In this document: piece after piece, positions 1-8,374 of the stretch
How positions within the stretch are numbered: the stretch's first letter is position 1
Layout of the letters: every line of letters begins with the position of its first letter
Source of the DNA: Bifidobacterium pullorum subsp. gallinarum
GTDB taxonomy: Bacteria; Actinomycetota; Actinomycetes; Actinomycetales; Bifidobacteriaceae
Direction of reading: 5' to 3'
Length of the DNA stretch: 64,000 nt
NCBI RefSeq assembly: GCF_000741215.1
Contig: NZ_JGYX01000006.1
Location: 57,889-121,888 of the forward strand
Made by a program: the position numbers and the translations under genes
The notes under the pieces: model-generated
Seen by the model: the letters and a program-made list of their open reading frames with translations, nothing else
What the model was told of the DNA's origin: nothing
The model's database searches: none

Positions 1-429
1 TTCGATCATCATGTGGTGGATGATGTGGCCGAGCTGGTGAATCTGCACCTGCGCTTCCACGGGTATGTGGACGAGCCGTGGACCGATTCGGCCGTACGCC
101 GGTACGTCAAGGACGCCGGGCATCTCTACGAGCGTCTGAACCGGTTGACCCGCGCCGACGCCACCACGCAGAACCGCCGCAAGGCCATGGTGTTCGCTTC
201 GGCCATGGATGAGATGGAACAGCGCGTGCGCGACCTCAAGGAGAAGGAGGACTTCGACGCGATCCGTCCGGACCTCGACGGCAACGAGATCATGGATCTA
301 CTCGGTCTCGAACCCGGACCGATGGTCGGCCGCGCCTACAAGCACATGCTGGAATACCGGCTGGATAACGGGCCGGTGGACCATGACACGGCCGTGGAGG
401 AGCTGAAGCGCTGGTACGCGGCGCTGTGA
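1..429 (+). CDS. CCA tRNA nucleotidyltransferase, C-terminal part (5' end outside window)
   Basis: The frame is open from base 1, so this is the last 142 codons of a longer gene. The polypeptide is helical and charged and resembles the C-terminal RNA-binding region of bacterial CCA-adding enzymes: an HHVVDDVAELVNLHLRFHGY stretch, then a charged helix with paired Arg/Lys and a final ELKRWYAAL. Known role of the family: adds or repairs the 3' CCA end of tRNA using CTP and ATP. The nucleotidyltransferase head (GGxVRD motif) must lie upstream and cannot be checked here. The stop abuts, tail to tail, the stop of the LytR_C gene on the other strand, so no intergenic space separates them. The assignment rests on overall character, with moderate to good confidence. 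Confidence 0.7.
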   Translation, partial: FDHHVVDDVAELVNLHLRFHGYVDEPWTDSAVRRYVKDAGHLYERLNRLTRADATTQNRRKAMVFASAMDEMEQRVRDLKEKEDFDAIRPDLDGNEIMDLLGLEPGPMVGRAYKHMLEYRLDNGPVDHDTAVEELKRWYAAL

Positions 430-1089
430 TCAGTGCGCCAGAGCGGCCGGCAGGTCGGTCATCTGATCCGCCGGCTGGCAGCCTTCGATGTCCTCGATCG
501 GCGAGCCCGGCGCCAGCACCTCGTCGGTATCCTTCAGATTCTTGAACGTGGCGCCCAGCACCACGTCGATCAGCGCATCCTCACGGTCGTCCATCACCAT
601 GATGGCGTCGGTGAAGTTGTCGTTCAGCGTATACGCCTGGTTGATGGCGTTGCGCCCGAAGTAGATGGTCGTGCGCTCCACGGTGGTGACGAACCCCTCA
701 CCGGCGTTGTTGTTGTCGCGCAGGGTGTCATACCCCTGGACTGTGAACCCGCGGTTCTCCAATCCCTTAGCCACCGCCTGCGCGAAACCGGAGAAACTGG
801 TGCCATTCAGCACGCGGATGGTAATCGAGGGGTTGTCCACCGTGGTGGCGGGGGTGCCGTCCTCGCCCTTGGCGGAGCAGGGCGCGGTGACCCCGTAGTT
901 CGGCGCCTGCACGGGGGTGCCGACGCGTCCCAGACCGAAGACGTGGAAGTAGAACAGCATCGAGACCACAAGCGCCACGGCCATGATCGCGCCGACTACC
1001 GAGAACACAACGCGCTGGCGATGGCGGATGTACTGTTTGCGGGCTTCCCGCTCGTCGTTGTACTGTTCCATATTCCCAAAATCCTTCAT
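430..1089 (-). CDS. LytR_C (LytR/CpsA/Psr C-terminal) domain membrane protein
   Basis: A 219-residue protein with a short basic cytoplasmic N-terminus, one membrane segment at about residues 27-50 and an extracytoplasmic domain. The domain carries the ITIRVLNGT...GFAQAVAKGLENRGF pattern typical of LytR_C domains, which in larger proteins follow the LytR-CpsA-Psr phosphotransferase domain. Here the domain stands alone, so no ligase activity should be inferred; the role is probably in the cell envelope. A second start at Met7 (position 1071) has AAGGA 10 nt upstream and may be the true start. The gene lies head-on to the CCA-enzyme gene and shares direction with ispE, rsmA and rpfB behind it, from which it is separated by about 45 bp. 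Confidence 0.75.
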   Translation of the reverse strand: MKDFGNMEQYNDEREARKQYIRHRQRVVFSVVGAIMAVALVVSMLFYFHVFGLGRVGTPVQAPNYGVTAPCSAKGEDGTPATTVDNPSITIRVLNGTSFSGFAQAVAKGLENRGFTVQGYDTLRDNNNAGEGFVTTVERTTIYFGRNAINQAYTLNDNFTDAIMVMDDREDALIDVVLGATFKNLKDTDEVLAPGSPIEDIEGCQPADQMTDLPAALAH

Positions 1090-1135
1090 GAATGATTGCT
1101 ACCACCATAGCGTCAGTGGCTGACGCTGATGCGGA

Positions 1136-2038
1136 CTATGCGGTATGGACGTGCACCTTTGGGGTAGCCGGGGCGTCCGCGGCGATGATGCGGTCCACGG
1201 CCGCCGACTCGCGCCACGCGTTCGCAATCGCCTGCAGTCGCGCGGCGTCGGGCGCGAACGCCACCACCGAGGGGCCGGAACCGGAGACGAAGGCATGCGT
1301 GGCGCCGGCCTGCAATGCGGCGCGCACCGCCGCACCGCTGCGCGGATGCAACGAGATGGCGGCGCGCTGCAGATCGTTGTCATGGTCGGGGTCGCCGCCC
1401 AACTCGTCGAAGGTCGCGTAGACCTCGGGCGTGCGCAGCTCGGCCTGATAAGCGCCGACCACCAACGGTCCGGCGAACCCGCTGTCGCGCAGCTGGCGGA
1501 TCCGATCCTCCTCAAGCGTCGTGATGCGTTCGCCGAATCCGGTGCCATGGGCGTACCCTCCGGACAGGCAGAACGGCATATCGGCCCCCAACCCGGCGGC
1601 CACCTCGCGCAGCCGCTCCAACGGCCAATCCAGGCCCCACAGCGTATTCAACGCCAACAGCGTGGCCGCGGCATCGGCGGATCCACCGCCCAGTCCGGCG
1701 CCGACGGGGATGCGCTTGTCGATGGTGAGCGCCACGTCCGGCTCGCGGCCGCTGGCCTCGGCCATGGCGAACAGGGCCAGCACCGCATGGTTGCGGCGCA
1801 TATCGGTGCCGGAGGCGGCCAGATCCCCCAGGTGGGTGCCGGACAGATCCAGCGAGAACCCGGTGCCGGGCGCTTTGCGGGTGGCAGTGACCGTGTCGTA
1901 GATGCTCACCGCGCAGTAGATGGTATCCAGGGCGTGACGATTCCCCCATTCCGCGCGGGCCTGCCCGACGCGCAACGTCAGATTGGTCTTCGCCGGACAA
2001 TCCACGCTGACGGACACGGGAAAGGATGGACCGGTCAT
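1136..2038 (-). CDS. ispE: 4-diphosphocytidyl-2-C-methyl-D-erythritol kinase
   Basis: GHMP-family kinase of the MEP isoprenoid pathway; it phosphorylates CDP-methylerythritol with ATP. Visible hallmarks are the N-terminal [11 protein letters not shown] strand (PAK motif near residue 15), the ATP-binding [15 protein letters not shown] glycine-rich loop and the C-terminal [10 protein letters not shown] motif. Length (300 residues) is normal for the family. The start codon overlaps the rsmA stop by 4 bp (ATGA), indicating translational coupling. The order rpfB-rsmA-ispE on one strand is conserved in many actinobacteria, which strengthens all three calls. Confidence 0.95.
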   Translation of the reverse strand: MTGPSFPVSVSVDCPAKTNLTLRVGQARAEWGNRHALDTIYCAVSIYDTVTATRKAPGTGFSLDLSGTHLGDLAASGTDMRRNHAVLALFAMAEASGREPDVALTIDKRIPVGAGLGGGSADAAATLLALNTLWGLDWPLERLREVAAGLGADMPFCLSGGYAHGTGFGERITTLEEDRIRQLRDSGFAGPLVVGAYQAELRTPEVYATFDELGGDPDHDNDLQRAAISLHPRSGAAVRAALQAGATHAFVSGSGPSVVAFAPDAARLQAIANAWRESAAVDRIIAADAPATPKVHVHTA

Positions 2039-2916
2039 GATGCCTGAACCTCCTGAACGGCACGGGAAAGGGTGGCGAATTCGTCAATGGTCAGGGTCTC
2101 GCCGCGGCGGGTGGCGTCGATGCCCGCCCGGGTGAAGGCCTCGGCGGGCACAATCCGCTTGAGCGCGGCGTGCAGCGTCTTGCGCCGCTGGCCGAACGCG
2201 GCGTCGATCAGCGAGAACGTCATGGCGCGGTCCGCGCCGGCGAACCGCGGCTCGGCATAGCGGGAGAAGCGCACCAGCGCCGAATCCACGTTCGGCGCCG
2301 GCCAGAACACGTTACGGCCGATCACGCCGGCCCGTTCGGCGGTGCCGTACCACGCCAGCTTGACGCTCGGCGTGCCGTAGATCTTGCTGCCGGGGCCCGC
2401 CGCCAGTCGGTCGGCGACCTCCTTCTGCACCATGACCAGGAAGGAGTCCAGCCCGTCGAACCGTTCCAGCAGCGTGAGCACGATCGGCGTGGCCACGTTG
2501 TACGGCAGGTTGGCCACCAGCGTGAACCGGCCGTCCATCCGGGGCAGCATATCCGGCGTCAACGCCAGGGCGTCGCTGGTGATGACGGTGAGCCGGTCCG
2601 CGGCCTGCGGCATGAACTCGGCCACGGTCGTCGGCAGACGCCGGGCCAACGGCGGATCGATCTCCACGGCGGTCAGCGTGGCGCCCGTCTCCAGAATGGC
2701 CAAGGTCAACGACCCCAATCCCGGGCCGACCTCAAGAACGGTATCGTCGGCGCCGACGCCCGCCTCGCGGACGATGCGCCGGACCGTACCCGGATCGATG
2801 ACGAAGTTCTGACCGAACTTCTTGGTGGGGCTGATGCCCTCCTCCTCGGCTATGCGCCGGATGTCGGCCGCACCCAGCAGGCGGCCGCCGTCCGTCATGG
2901 TCGCATGATCCGTCAT
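2035..2916 (-). CDS. rsmA: 16S rRNA (adenine1518-N6/adenine1519-N6)-dimethyltransferase
   Basis: KsgA/RsmA enzyme that dimethylates two adjacent adenines in helix 45 of 16S rRNA with S-adenosylmethionine. Motifs seen: [10 protein letters not shown] near the N-terminus, the SAM-binding [10 protein letters not shown] loop, the acidic AVEID and the catalytic [11 protein letters not shown] chose the ATG at 2916 because AGGGGA lies about 5 nt upstream; the frame stays open to 2994, but the extra 26 residues have no recognisable character. A further ATG at 2898 is possible. It sits between rpfB (81 bp upstream of this start) and ispE (4-bp overlap), an operon seen across Actinobacteria. Confidence 0.95.
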   Translation of the reverse strand: MTDHATMTDGGRLLGAADIRRIAEEEGISPTKKFGQNFVIDPGTVRRIVREAGVGADDTVLEVGPGLGSLTLAILETGATLTAVEIDPPLARRLPTTVAEFMPQAADRLTVITSDALALTPDMLPRMDGRFTLVANLPYNVATPIVLTLLERFDGLDSFLVMVQKEVADRLAAGPGSKIYGTPSVKLAWYGTAERAGVIGRNVFWPAPNVDSALVRFSRYAEPRFAGADRAMTFSLIDAAFGQRRKTLHAALKRIVPAEAFTRAGIDATRRGETLTIDEFATLSRAVQEVQAS

Positions 2917-2997
2917 GATTCCCCTGTCTTCTCGTTCCTCGTCGATGGGCCGGTGGGCGCCGGCCGTGCCGTCAGTATCGGTTGTCGGTGCCAATCG

Positions 2998-4428
2998 TCA
3001 GTACCAGTTGTGCTGTTGCCACCATGCCACCGCCTGCGTCGGGCTGCCGTAGCGCTGGGCGATGTAGCTCAGCCCCCAGTCGATCTGCACCGCGCCGTCG
3101 TCCTGCCAGCCGGGCCCCATCTTGGAACCGGGCAGGGCCTGCGGGATGCCGTAGGCGTCGGACCAGGGGTTATCCGCGTACCACAGCCAGCTGGATTCGT
3201 GGTTCCACAGCCAGACCAGCGCGTCCCACTCGGCGCCGGTCCATCCGTATTGCGCGGCGGCGCCGGCGGCGTAGGTCTGGGCCTGTGCCACGGTCGGATG
3301 CCAGAGGCGGCCCTGCGACGATCCGCCGGAATTGCCTCCGGAACCGTTGCCGGTGTTGTCGGAAGGAGGCGTCTGCGACGAGCCCCCGGAGGACGATCCT
3401 CCGGAGGACGATCCGCCCGAGGACGATCCCGAACCGGACCCGCTGCCGCTGCCGGAGGACGAACCGCCCGTGGTGTCGGACGGCTGCTGCGTCGACGGTT
3501 CGTCGGTTTCCGGCTGGGCCTGCGTATTGCTGCCGGCGTTGGCCTGGCCATGGCTCGTATCGTCCGGCGAGTCCATCTCCTCCGGACCGACGGCGATGAT
3601 CTGGTCGATGGCGATGACGGTGGTCGTCTCGGAGATCAGGGTTTCGCTCTCCGGCACCCCGTCCACGTAGGTGACGTCGAAGACGCGCTGGATCTCCCCG
3701 TTCGAACCTTCCTGCCGGATGACGGTCTGCCCCGGGGCGAGCGTGGGGTCGATGATGGTCCGCGTGGAGAACGGCACCGTTTCCGTACGGGTCTCCTCGC
3801 CGTGGGTGACGCGCCGGACCCGCAGGATGGTCTGCGAGCCGTCCTTCTCCACGCTGACCCGGTCCTCCTTGTTCAGAACGATGCCCTTGGAATCCAGGAT
3901 CGACGCGGCCGGCAGCTTGCCGTCGGGGGCCTGCGAACTCTTGCCGTCGGCGATGACGGTCACCGGGCCGTTCTCGTTGATGACCAGGCCGCCGGTGAGC
4001 TGGCTGTAGACATTGTCGATGTTCACGGTGATCCGGGCCGCTTCATGCTCATTGGCCTCGAAGAATCCGAGCAGTTGGTCGGCGCTGGTGGCCACCGTCC
4101 AGAACGGCACCTCCTGGCCGTCGATGGTGATGGTGGTCTGGTAGGCGCTGCGTACGGTGACCACGTCATGGTTGCGCAGGCGGCTTCCGGATGTGGTGGT
4201 GATCTGATCGTGGGTCTTGACGTCCACGCCCTGGTCCCTGAGCAGCCTGTCGACGGTCATGGCGTAGGTGGTGACCGTGGTGGTTTCGCCATTGATGTCC
4301 AATGCGATCGATTTGCGGGAGGTCAGGGCGAAGGTGGCGGTGGAGGCGATCACCACGACGGCTACGCAGACGGCCACTCGGATACGGCGCATCGTCGTGA
4401 ATCGTTTCGGCGTCCATCGTCTGGCCAT
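2998..4428 (-). CDS. rpfB: Resuscitation-promoting factor-like secreted muralytic protein (DUF348/G5/lysozyme-like)
   Basis: A 476-residue exported protein. Residues about 14-34 form a signal-anchor. Then come DUF348-like repeats (beta strands with TVTTYAMTVDRLLRDQGV and similar units), a G5 domain around residues 200-280 (RRVTHGEETRTETVPF...) and a Ser/Gly/Thr-rich linker. The last roughly 90 residues are a lysozyme-like fold with a WNHESSW segment carrying the likely catalytic Glu and a DNPWSDAYGIPQALPGSKM motif. Known for the family: cleavage of peptidoglycan at the surface. The end domain looks closer to the SLT/aggregation-promoting-factor type than to the classical mycobacterial Rpf domain. 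Start: ATG preceded by GGGAGG at good spacing. Upstream partner of rsmA and ispE. Confidence 0.88.
   Translation of the reverse strand: MARRWTPKRFTTMRRIRVAVCVAVVVIASTATFALTSRKSIALDINGETTTVTTYAMTVDRLLRDQGVDVKTHDQITTTSGSRLRNHDVVTVRSAYQTTITIDGQEVPFWTVATSADQLLGFFEANEHEAARITVNIDNVYSQLTGGLVINENGPVTVIADGKSSQAPDGKLPAASILDSKGIVLNKEDRVSVEKDGSQTILRVRRVTHGEETRTETVPFSTRTIIDPTLAPGQTVIRQEGSNGEIQRVFDVTYVDGVPESETLISETTTVIAIDQIIAVGPEEMDSPDDTSHGQANAGSNTQAQPETDEPSTQQPSDTTGGSSSGSGSGSGSGSSSGGSSSGGSSSGGSSQTPPSDNTGNGSGGNSGGSSQGRLWHPTVAQAQTYAAGAAAQYGWTGAEWDALVWLWNHESSWLWYADNPWSDAYGIPQALPGSKMGPGWQDDGAVQIDWGLSYIAQRYGSPTQAVAWWQQHNWY
3383..3427 (-). repeat. 15-bp tandem repeat in the rpfB linker
   Basis: Three consecutive 15-bp units of the form CC(C/T/G)CC(G/C)GAGGACGAT-like sequence encode the SSSGG pentapeptide three times in the flexible linker between the G5 domain and the lysozyme-like domain. 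Such in-frame repeats can change in number between strains by slippage without breaking the frame. Confidence 0.75.
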
Positions 4429-4597
4429 GACGGCATTCCTCCCGTTGTCGGATCACTACCGCTGCATTGTATCGGTTCGTCGGTGTCGTCATCGTGCTGC
4501 GACGCCATACCTGTCCATTCTCCCACAATTCGGTGTGTCGGTGGGGACCGCTCCGATGACGATCCTTCGCGGCGTGGTGCCGGTGCATCGAAAAGGA

Positions 4598-4642
4598 TAA
4601 AAGAAAAAAGGGGGCGGGAGAGAAGGGGATGTTCCCGCCCCC
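4598..4642 (-). terminator. Rho-independent terminator between tRNA-Thr and rpfB
   Basis: A perfect 10-bp stem (GGGGGCGGGA at 4610-4619 with TCCCGCCCCC at 4633-4642) has, on the minus strand, a following run of T residues (TTTTTTCTTTT). It would end transcripts coming from the tRNA-Thr gene before rpfB. The rest of the 4429-4801 gap, 4643-4801, shows no convincing gene. Confidence 0.8.
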
Positions 4643-4801
4643 TTATACCGGAGGGAGCTGGTTGGGGGACGCTCCGTCCGGTCCCAGAAGCCTATAGTTG
4701 GGGGGGGAAGGCCTCTGGATAACTTACTCAGGGGTAAGATTTCCACGCAGACTGTCGCCTGCCTGTATAAAGCATTATACGACGTTCAGTCCGTGCTTCG
4801 A

Positions 4802-4874
4802 GCCTCCTGTCGGGATCGAACCGACGACCTGCCGCTTACAAGGCGGCCGCTCTGGCCATCTGAGCTAAGGAGGC
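4802..4874 (-). tRNA. tRNA-Thr(UGU)
   Basis: A 73-nt cloverleaf reads on the minus strand: acceptor GCCTCCT pairing with AGGAGGC, D arm GCTC/GAGC, anticodon stem GCCGC/GCGGC with loop CTTGTAA, and T arm GTCGG-TTCGATC-CCGAC. The anticodon TGT (bases 4838-4840 on the complement) decodes ACA threonine codons. The CCA end is not encoded, as is common in bifidobacteria. Confidence 0.96.
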
Positions 4875-4909
4875 GTGTCCCCAGTAGGTAAACCGTGGGA
4901 CGAATGAAT

Positions 4910-4938
4910 AGCATAGCAGCACTTGTTGAAACGGCCAA
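4910..4938 (-). promoter_or_regulatory. Likely promoter of tRNA-Thr
   Basis: On the minus strand TTGGCC (4938-4933) and TATGCT (4915-4910) are separated by 17 bp and lie about 36 bp upstream of the mature tRNA 5' end, as expected for a vegetative sigma promoter. Confidence 0.6.
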
Positions 4939-4968
4939 CACGCATGGGAAGCCTTCCCTCGGCGTGTT
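4937..4968 (-). terminator. Hairpin downstream of the DsbA-like gene
   Basis: AACACGC and GCGTGTT enclose an inner GGGAAG/CTTCCC stem, giving a long stem-loop 26 nt after the stop of the DsbA-like gene. There is no U tract, so it may act as an mRNA 3' end or a weak terminator. It touches the -35 of the tRNA promoter. Confidence 0.45.
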
Positions 4969-4994
4969 GACCGTCATCGTGTGCTGCCGGGAGG

Positions 4995-5972
4995 TCACTG
5001 ACCGGTCGACACGGAGATCGGCTCGCCATCGGCGCCGATCGACGGCATGACGCCTGCCTTGCCGACATCGCCCTCGTCGATGCCGAGCGAGGTGAGCAGA
5101 CCGTCCTTCATCGTCACGTCGGCGAAGGACAGTTCGTTGATATCCCAGAAATGCCCGTTGATCGTCAGCGTCGGTGTGCTCATCGACCCCTTGAGCGAAC
5201 CGGAGGTGTTGAACAGCTCCTCGCGCTTGGGCGTGTAGGTGTCCACCGCGTCCAGCCATTCGGTGTACTTGTCGGTGGCCATCTTGTCGGCGACGTCCTC
5301 GGACACCCCGGCGGCGATGGCCTGCTCGCGGATCTGCTCGTCGCTGACCGGTACGTATGCGTCGCCCTCCTGCGGCTGGAAGTCGCTGGCGTACATGTTG
5401 GACACGAAGGTGAGCAGATGCCCCGGATCGTCGTCGTTGTCCACAATCGTCAGGGCGGCGTTGGCCGCACGGGTGGAGTAGTCGTCGGTGGACAGTGAAT
5501 CCATGAACGCCATGAAGTGCAGATCCAGGTTGATCTGGCCGGCCTCCATCATCGTGATCAGCGTGGGGTCGAGCTCGCGGTGCACGTTGCCGCAACCGGG
5601 GCACAGGAAGTCCATGTAGATCGACACGGTCGGCGCATCCTCAACCGCGGTGTCGTACCCGTCCTTGGAGATCAGGATGCCGCCCTGGTCGTCGATGTGG
5701 GCCGGTTTGGTCTCCACCTGCTGCAGCTGGGTGTAGGCCTCGTCGATGGACATCTGGGCGACGGGATTGTTCGGATGCGTGGCGCGCCAGATCGCGACGC
5801 CGGCGATGATGCCGAGCACGGCGATGATGGCCACAACGATGCCGCCGATGATGGTCTGCTGCTTGCGCTCCTTGGCCGCCTTCAGCGCCGCGGCCCGTTC
5901 CGCCGCCTCCTGCGCGGCGCGGCGTTCGGCGCGCGACTGCCGTTTTTCGGTCTTCTTGGTGTTCTGGACCAT
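4995..5972 (-). CDS. Membrane-anchored DsbA-like thiol-disulfide oxidoreductase
   Basis: A 325-residue protein with a highly charged cytoplasmic N-terminal helix (residues 1-38, Lys/Arg/Ala-rich), one membrane segment (about 40-63) and an extracytoplasmic thioredoxin-fold domain. The active-site motif is C124-P-G-C127 within YMDFLCPGCG, followed by the helical insertion typical of DsbA/BdbD-like proteins and a cis-Pro region near SMSTPTLTING. Inferred role: disulfide formation or exchange in exported proteins. Start ATG has GGAAAGGAAA upstream. The gene shares direction with the Ser/Thr kinase gene 75 bp upstream and may be co-transcribed with it. No obvious DsbB/VKOR partner lies nearby. Confidence 0.85.
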   Translation of the reverse strand: MVQNTKKTEKRQSRAERRAAQEAAERAAALKAAKERKQQTIIGGIVVAIIAVLGIIAGVAIWRATHPNNPVAQMSIDEAYTQLQQVETKPAHIDDQGGILISKDGYDTAVEDAPTVSIYMDFLCPGCGNVHRELDPTLITMMEAGQINLDLHFMAFMDSLSTDDYSTRAANAALTIVDNDDDPGHLLTFVSNMYASDFQPQEGDAYVPVSDEQIREQAIAAGVSEDVADKMATDKYTEWLDAVDTYTPKREELFNTSGSLKGSMSTPTLTINGHFWDINELSFADVTMKDGLLTSLGIDEGDVGKAGVMPSIGADGEPISVSTGQ

Positions 5973-6047
5973 CGGTTTCCTTTCCTGATTCCACTTCCGC
6001 CCATACTAATGGACGGGGTTCCGCTCACGGCTGGACGGATATGAAAT

Positions 6048-8015
6048 TCACGTAAACAGCGGAAACCAGGAGATGGATGGCAGGAACACGGCCATCAGCA
6101 CGGTCAGCGCGGTCAGCATTCCCCCGACGGCTATGGCAGCTGTTCGGCGGACATGGGGACGCGAATCCGCCGTCTCGTCCGCGGGGTCACCGGCATCGCG
6201 CCGCGGCGTCATGCCGCAGAGGGTGGCCGCGCCGATGCGGAGGGTGTCGGGTGAGAACGCCAGTACATTGGCGAGCCAGCACAGGCCTGTGACCCCGGCC
6301 ATGAACAGGCCGGATGCGGACAGTGGTACGTCCATGGGCAGCAGGGCGGTGAGCGGATGGCTGGTGGGGGTGAAGGTTGCAGTGAACGCCTCCGACGGGG
6401 CTCCGAGCAGCCAGGACATCGCCAAGGCCGCGCCGAGAACGACCGCGGTCATCGGCGCGATGCGTAGCGCGGCCAGCGCACAACCCTTGGCCAGATGCCA
6501 CGGTACGGCGGCGGCGCGGCGCAATCCGTCGCCGAACCGCCGCTTACCGTCATGCCGGATTTCCCGGCGGAACTGCGATTCGGCATTCAATCCCGCGGCC
6601 AGCATCGCCCAGAACAGCGCGAAGGCCAGCGTCAGTGCGCCGAACGGGTGCGAGGCGGCCAGTATCGCCACCGGCAGGGTCGCCAGGAGACAGGGAGTCA
6701 GACCCTGCTTGCGGCGGGATTCGCGTTGTACGTACGTCAGATAGGCACCCCCTAAGGGGGAGGCCTGTGGCGGTGTGGGCGGTCCAGACGGTTCGGACAG
6801 TGGCGATGGTGGCGGCAGCGGCGCCGATGCGGCCGTCCGTAGGACCGCGGTGGCGGTCGGCGGAGCCGGTGGGGACAGTGGAGCCGACGGTGCGGCCATC
6901 GTGGTGGTGGACGGCATGGCCTGGAGGATGGCGGTGGCGGTCGGCGGAGCTGGAGGTTCCAGAGGAGTTGACGGCGCCAACGTGGAGGTCACGATTCGTG
7001 TACGCTGCTGGTCCGGCCCGTTGTCAATCAGCTCGTCGTCCTGCTCGCCGGGGCCATCGTCGATCTCATCGTCGGTCCATAGCGACCGCGGATTGTTCGG
7101 ATCCGCGGGCGAGTCCTCCCCGGCGTCCGGGGACGCGGGGTCAAAAGGGCGCACCACCTCCCATGCGGTGGGGTCCATGGCGTCGCGTTCGATGGCCTGG
7201 AGCAGCGCTTCCGGCGCGCATCGCTTGGACCGGTCGGGGTCGAGCGCCGAACGGAGCGCCGCCGTCGTACCGGCCGGCAATCCCGTCAGATTCGCGTTGC
7301 CGGCCGCCGCGCGCTCCAATACGGCCATCATCGGCTTGGAACCGAACACGGGCGCCCCGGTGGCGGCGAATGCCAGCACGGACGCCACCGACCACCAGTC
7401 GGTCATCTCGTCGGATTCGGCCCCATCGATGATTTCCGGGGCGATGAACCCGGGCGTGCCCATCACCAGACCGGTACGGGTCACATGGCTTTCCCCCTCG
7501 CCCATCGCAATGCCGAAATCCACCAGGATCGGGCCGGTGGCGGAGACCATCACATTCGTCGGCTTGATGTCGCGGTGGATGATACCGGCGGCATGCACGG
7601 CCTTGACGGCGTCGATCAGCTTGCGCGTCAGCCGTTCCAGATCAGTGCCCACATACCGGCCGTTTGCGGCGACGTCGTCGCGCAGGTTCTTGCCCTCGAT
7701 TAGCTCGGTGACGATGAACGCCAGCGAATCGTCCAACTCCATATCCACAATGCCGCATACCCCCGGGTGTTGCACGCGGCGCAGCGCCATCGCCTCGCGG
7801 CGCAGGCGCTCCCGGGCGGTCAGCCGTTCCCTGGCTTCCGGGGAATCCGGCGGCACGTCGTCCTCGGACAGCGAATCGCGCAGGATCTTCATCGCATACT
7901 CCTGGCCGCCGTCGTCACGCACCCGCCATACGGAACCCATCGCGCCGGCACCCAGACGGGATATCAGCGTATACCCCCCCACCAGCTGGCCGGATTCCAG
8001 ATTCAGTTCGCTCAT
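6048..8015 (-). CDS. Serine/threonine protein kinase with C-terminal membrane segments
   Basis: The N-terminal Hanks-type kinase domain covers about residues 1-270: glycine loop LGAGAMGSV, AMKIL lysine, catalytic HRDIKPTN, DFGIA magnesium loop, and GTPGFIAPE activation segment. A long Pro/Ala/Thr-rich linker (about 290-430) follows, then a C-terminal region with four or more hydrophobic segments. There are no PASTA repeats, unlike PknB, so ligand sensing would have to occur through the membrane region. The start lies 6 nt after TAGGAT on the minus strand and lacks a Shine-Dalgarno sequence, consistent with a leaderless mRNA. Upstream neighbour of the DsbA-like gene. Substrates are unknown. 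Confidence 0.9.
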   Translation of the reverse strand: MSELNLESGQLVGGYTLISRLGAGAMGSVWRVRDDGGQEYAMKILRDSLSEDDVPPDSPEARERLTARERLRREAMALRRVQHPGVCGIVDMELDDSLAFIVTELIEGKNLRDDVAANGRYVGTDLERLTRKLIDAVKAVHAAGIIHRDIKPTNVMVSATGPILVDFGIAMGEGESHVTRTGLVMGTPGFIAPEIIDGAESDEMTDWWSVASVLAFAATGAPVFGSKPMMAVLERAAAGNANLTGLPAGTTAALRSALDPDRSKRCAPEALLQAIERDAMDPTAWEVVRPFDPASPDAGEDSPADPNNPRSLWTDDEIDDGPGEQDDELIDNGPDQQRTRIVTSTLAPSTPLEPPAPPTATAILQAMPSTTTMAAPSAPLSPPAPPTATAVLRTAASAPLPPPSPLSEPSGPPTPPQASPLGGAYLTYVQRESRRKQGLTPCLLATLPVAILAASHPFGALTLAFALFWAMLAAGLNAESQFRREIRHDGKRRFGDGLRRAAAVPWHLAKGCALAALRIAPMTAVVLGAALAMSWLLGAPSEAFTATFTPTSHPLTALLPMDVPLSASGLFMAGVTGLCWLANVLAFSPDTLRIGAATLCGMTPRRDAGDPADETADSRPHVRRTAAIAVGGMLTALTVLMAVFLPSISWFPLFT

Positions 8016-8374
8016 GCCGCCATCCTACCGCGACACGCTGTAACGACGCGATGCCGCAAGGGTCGGCAGGGGATGACTGGCGGCGAAAAAGCGGGGCGGG
8101 CCATAGACGGAACGCATGGGGGGGACCATGCAGATTATGCGCTTGAATCGACAGGATATGGGTCGAACGGGTAAAAGCCGGTAAAGTTAGGAATGATGGA
8201 TTTATCGGCATGAAGAGGTGCTGACGTTGCGAACCTCAATGGTGAAGCGAACGATCCAGACCTGACTGATGGTTGTGTGGCAGGGCAGTCTCACGGCCGA
8301 CCGTCGCGTAACGGCATGTGCTGGGGCGCATTCACGCCGGTTGTTCCAGTGAGAACAAGGAGGAGGAATAGCTC
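8016..8374. other. Divergent intergenic region between kinase and GH3 genes
   Basis: A 359-bp gap holding the leaderless-type -10 (TAGGAT, 8027-8022 on the minus strand) for the kinase, and presumably the promoter of the GH3 gene. No clear -35/-10 pair for the GH3 gene stood out. The only firm element for it is the strong Shine-Dalgarno AGGAGG at 8361-8366. No small gene is evident. Confidence 0.5.

Noticed and set aside
3383..3427. Short regular repeats considered as a CRISPR-like array
   Set aside because: The units are contiguous without spacers and encode a Ser-Gly linker inside rpfB.
2170..4722. An 850-codon plus-strand open frame over rsmA and rpfB
   Set aside because: Shadow of two well-supported minus-strand genes; Arg/Gly/Asp-rich noise.
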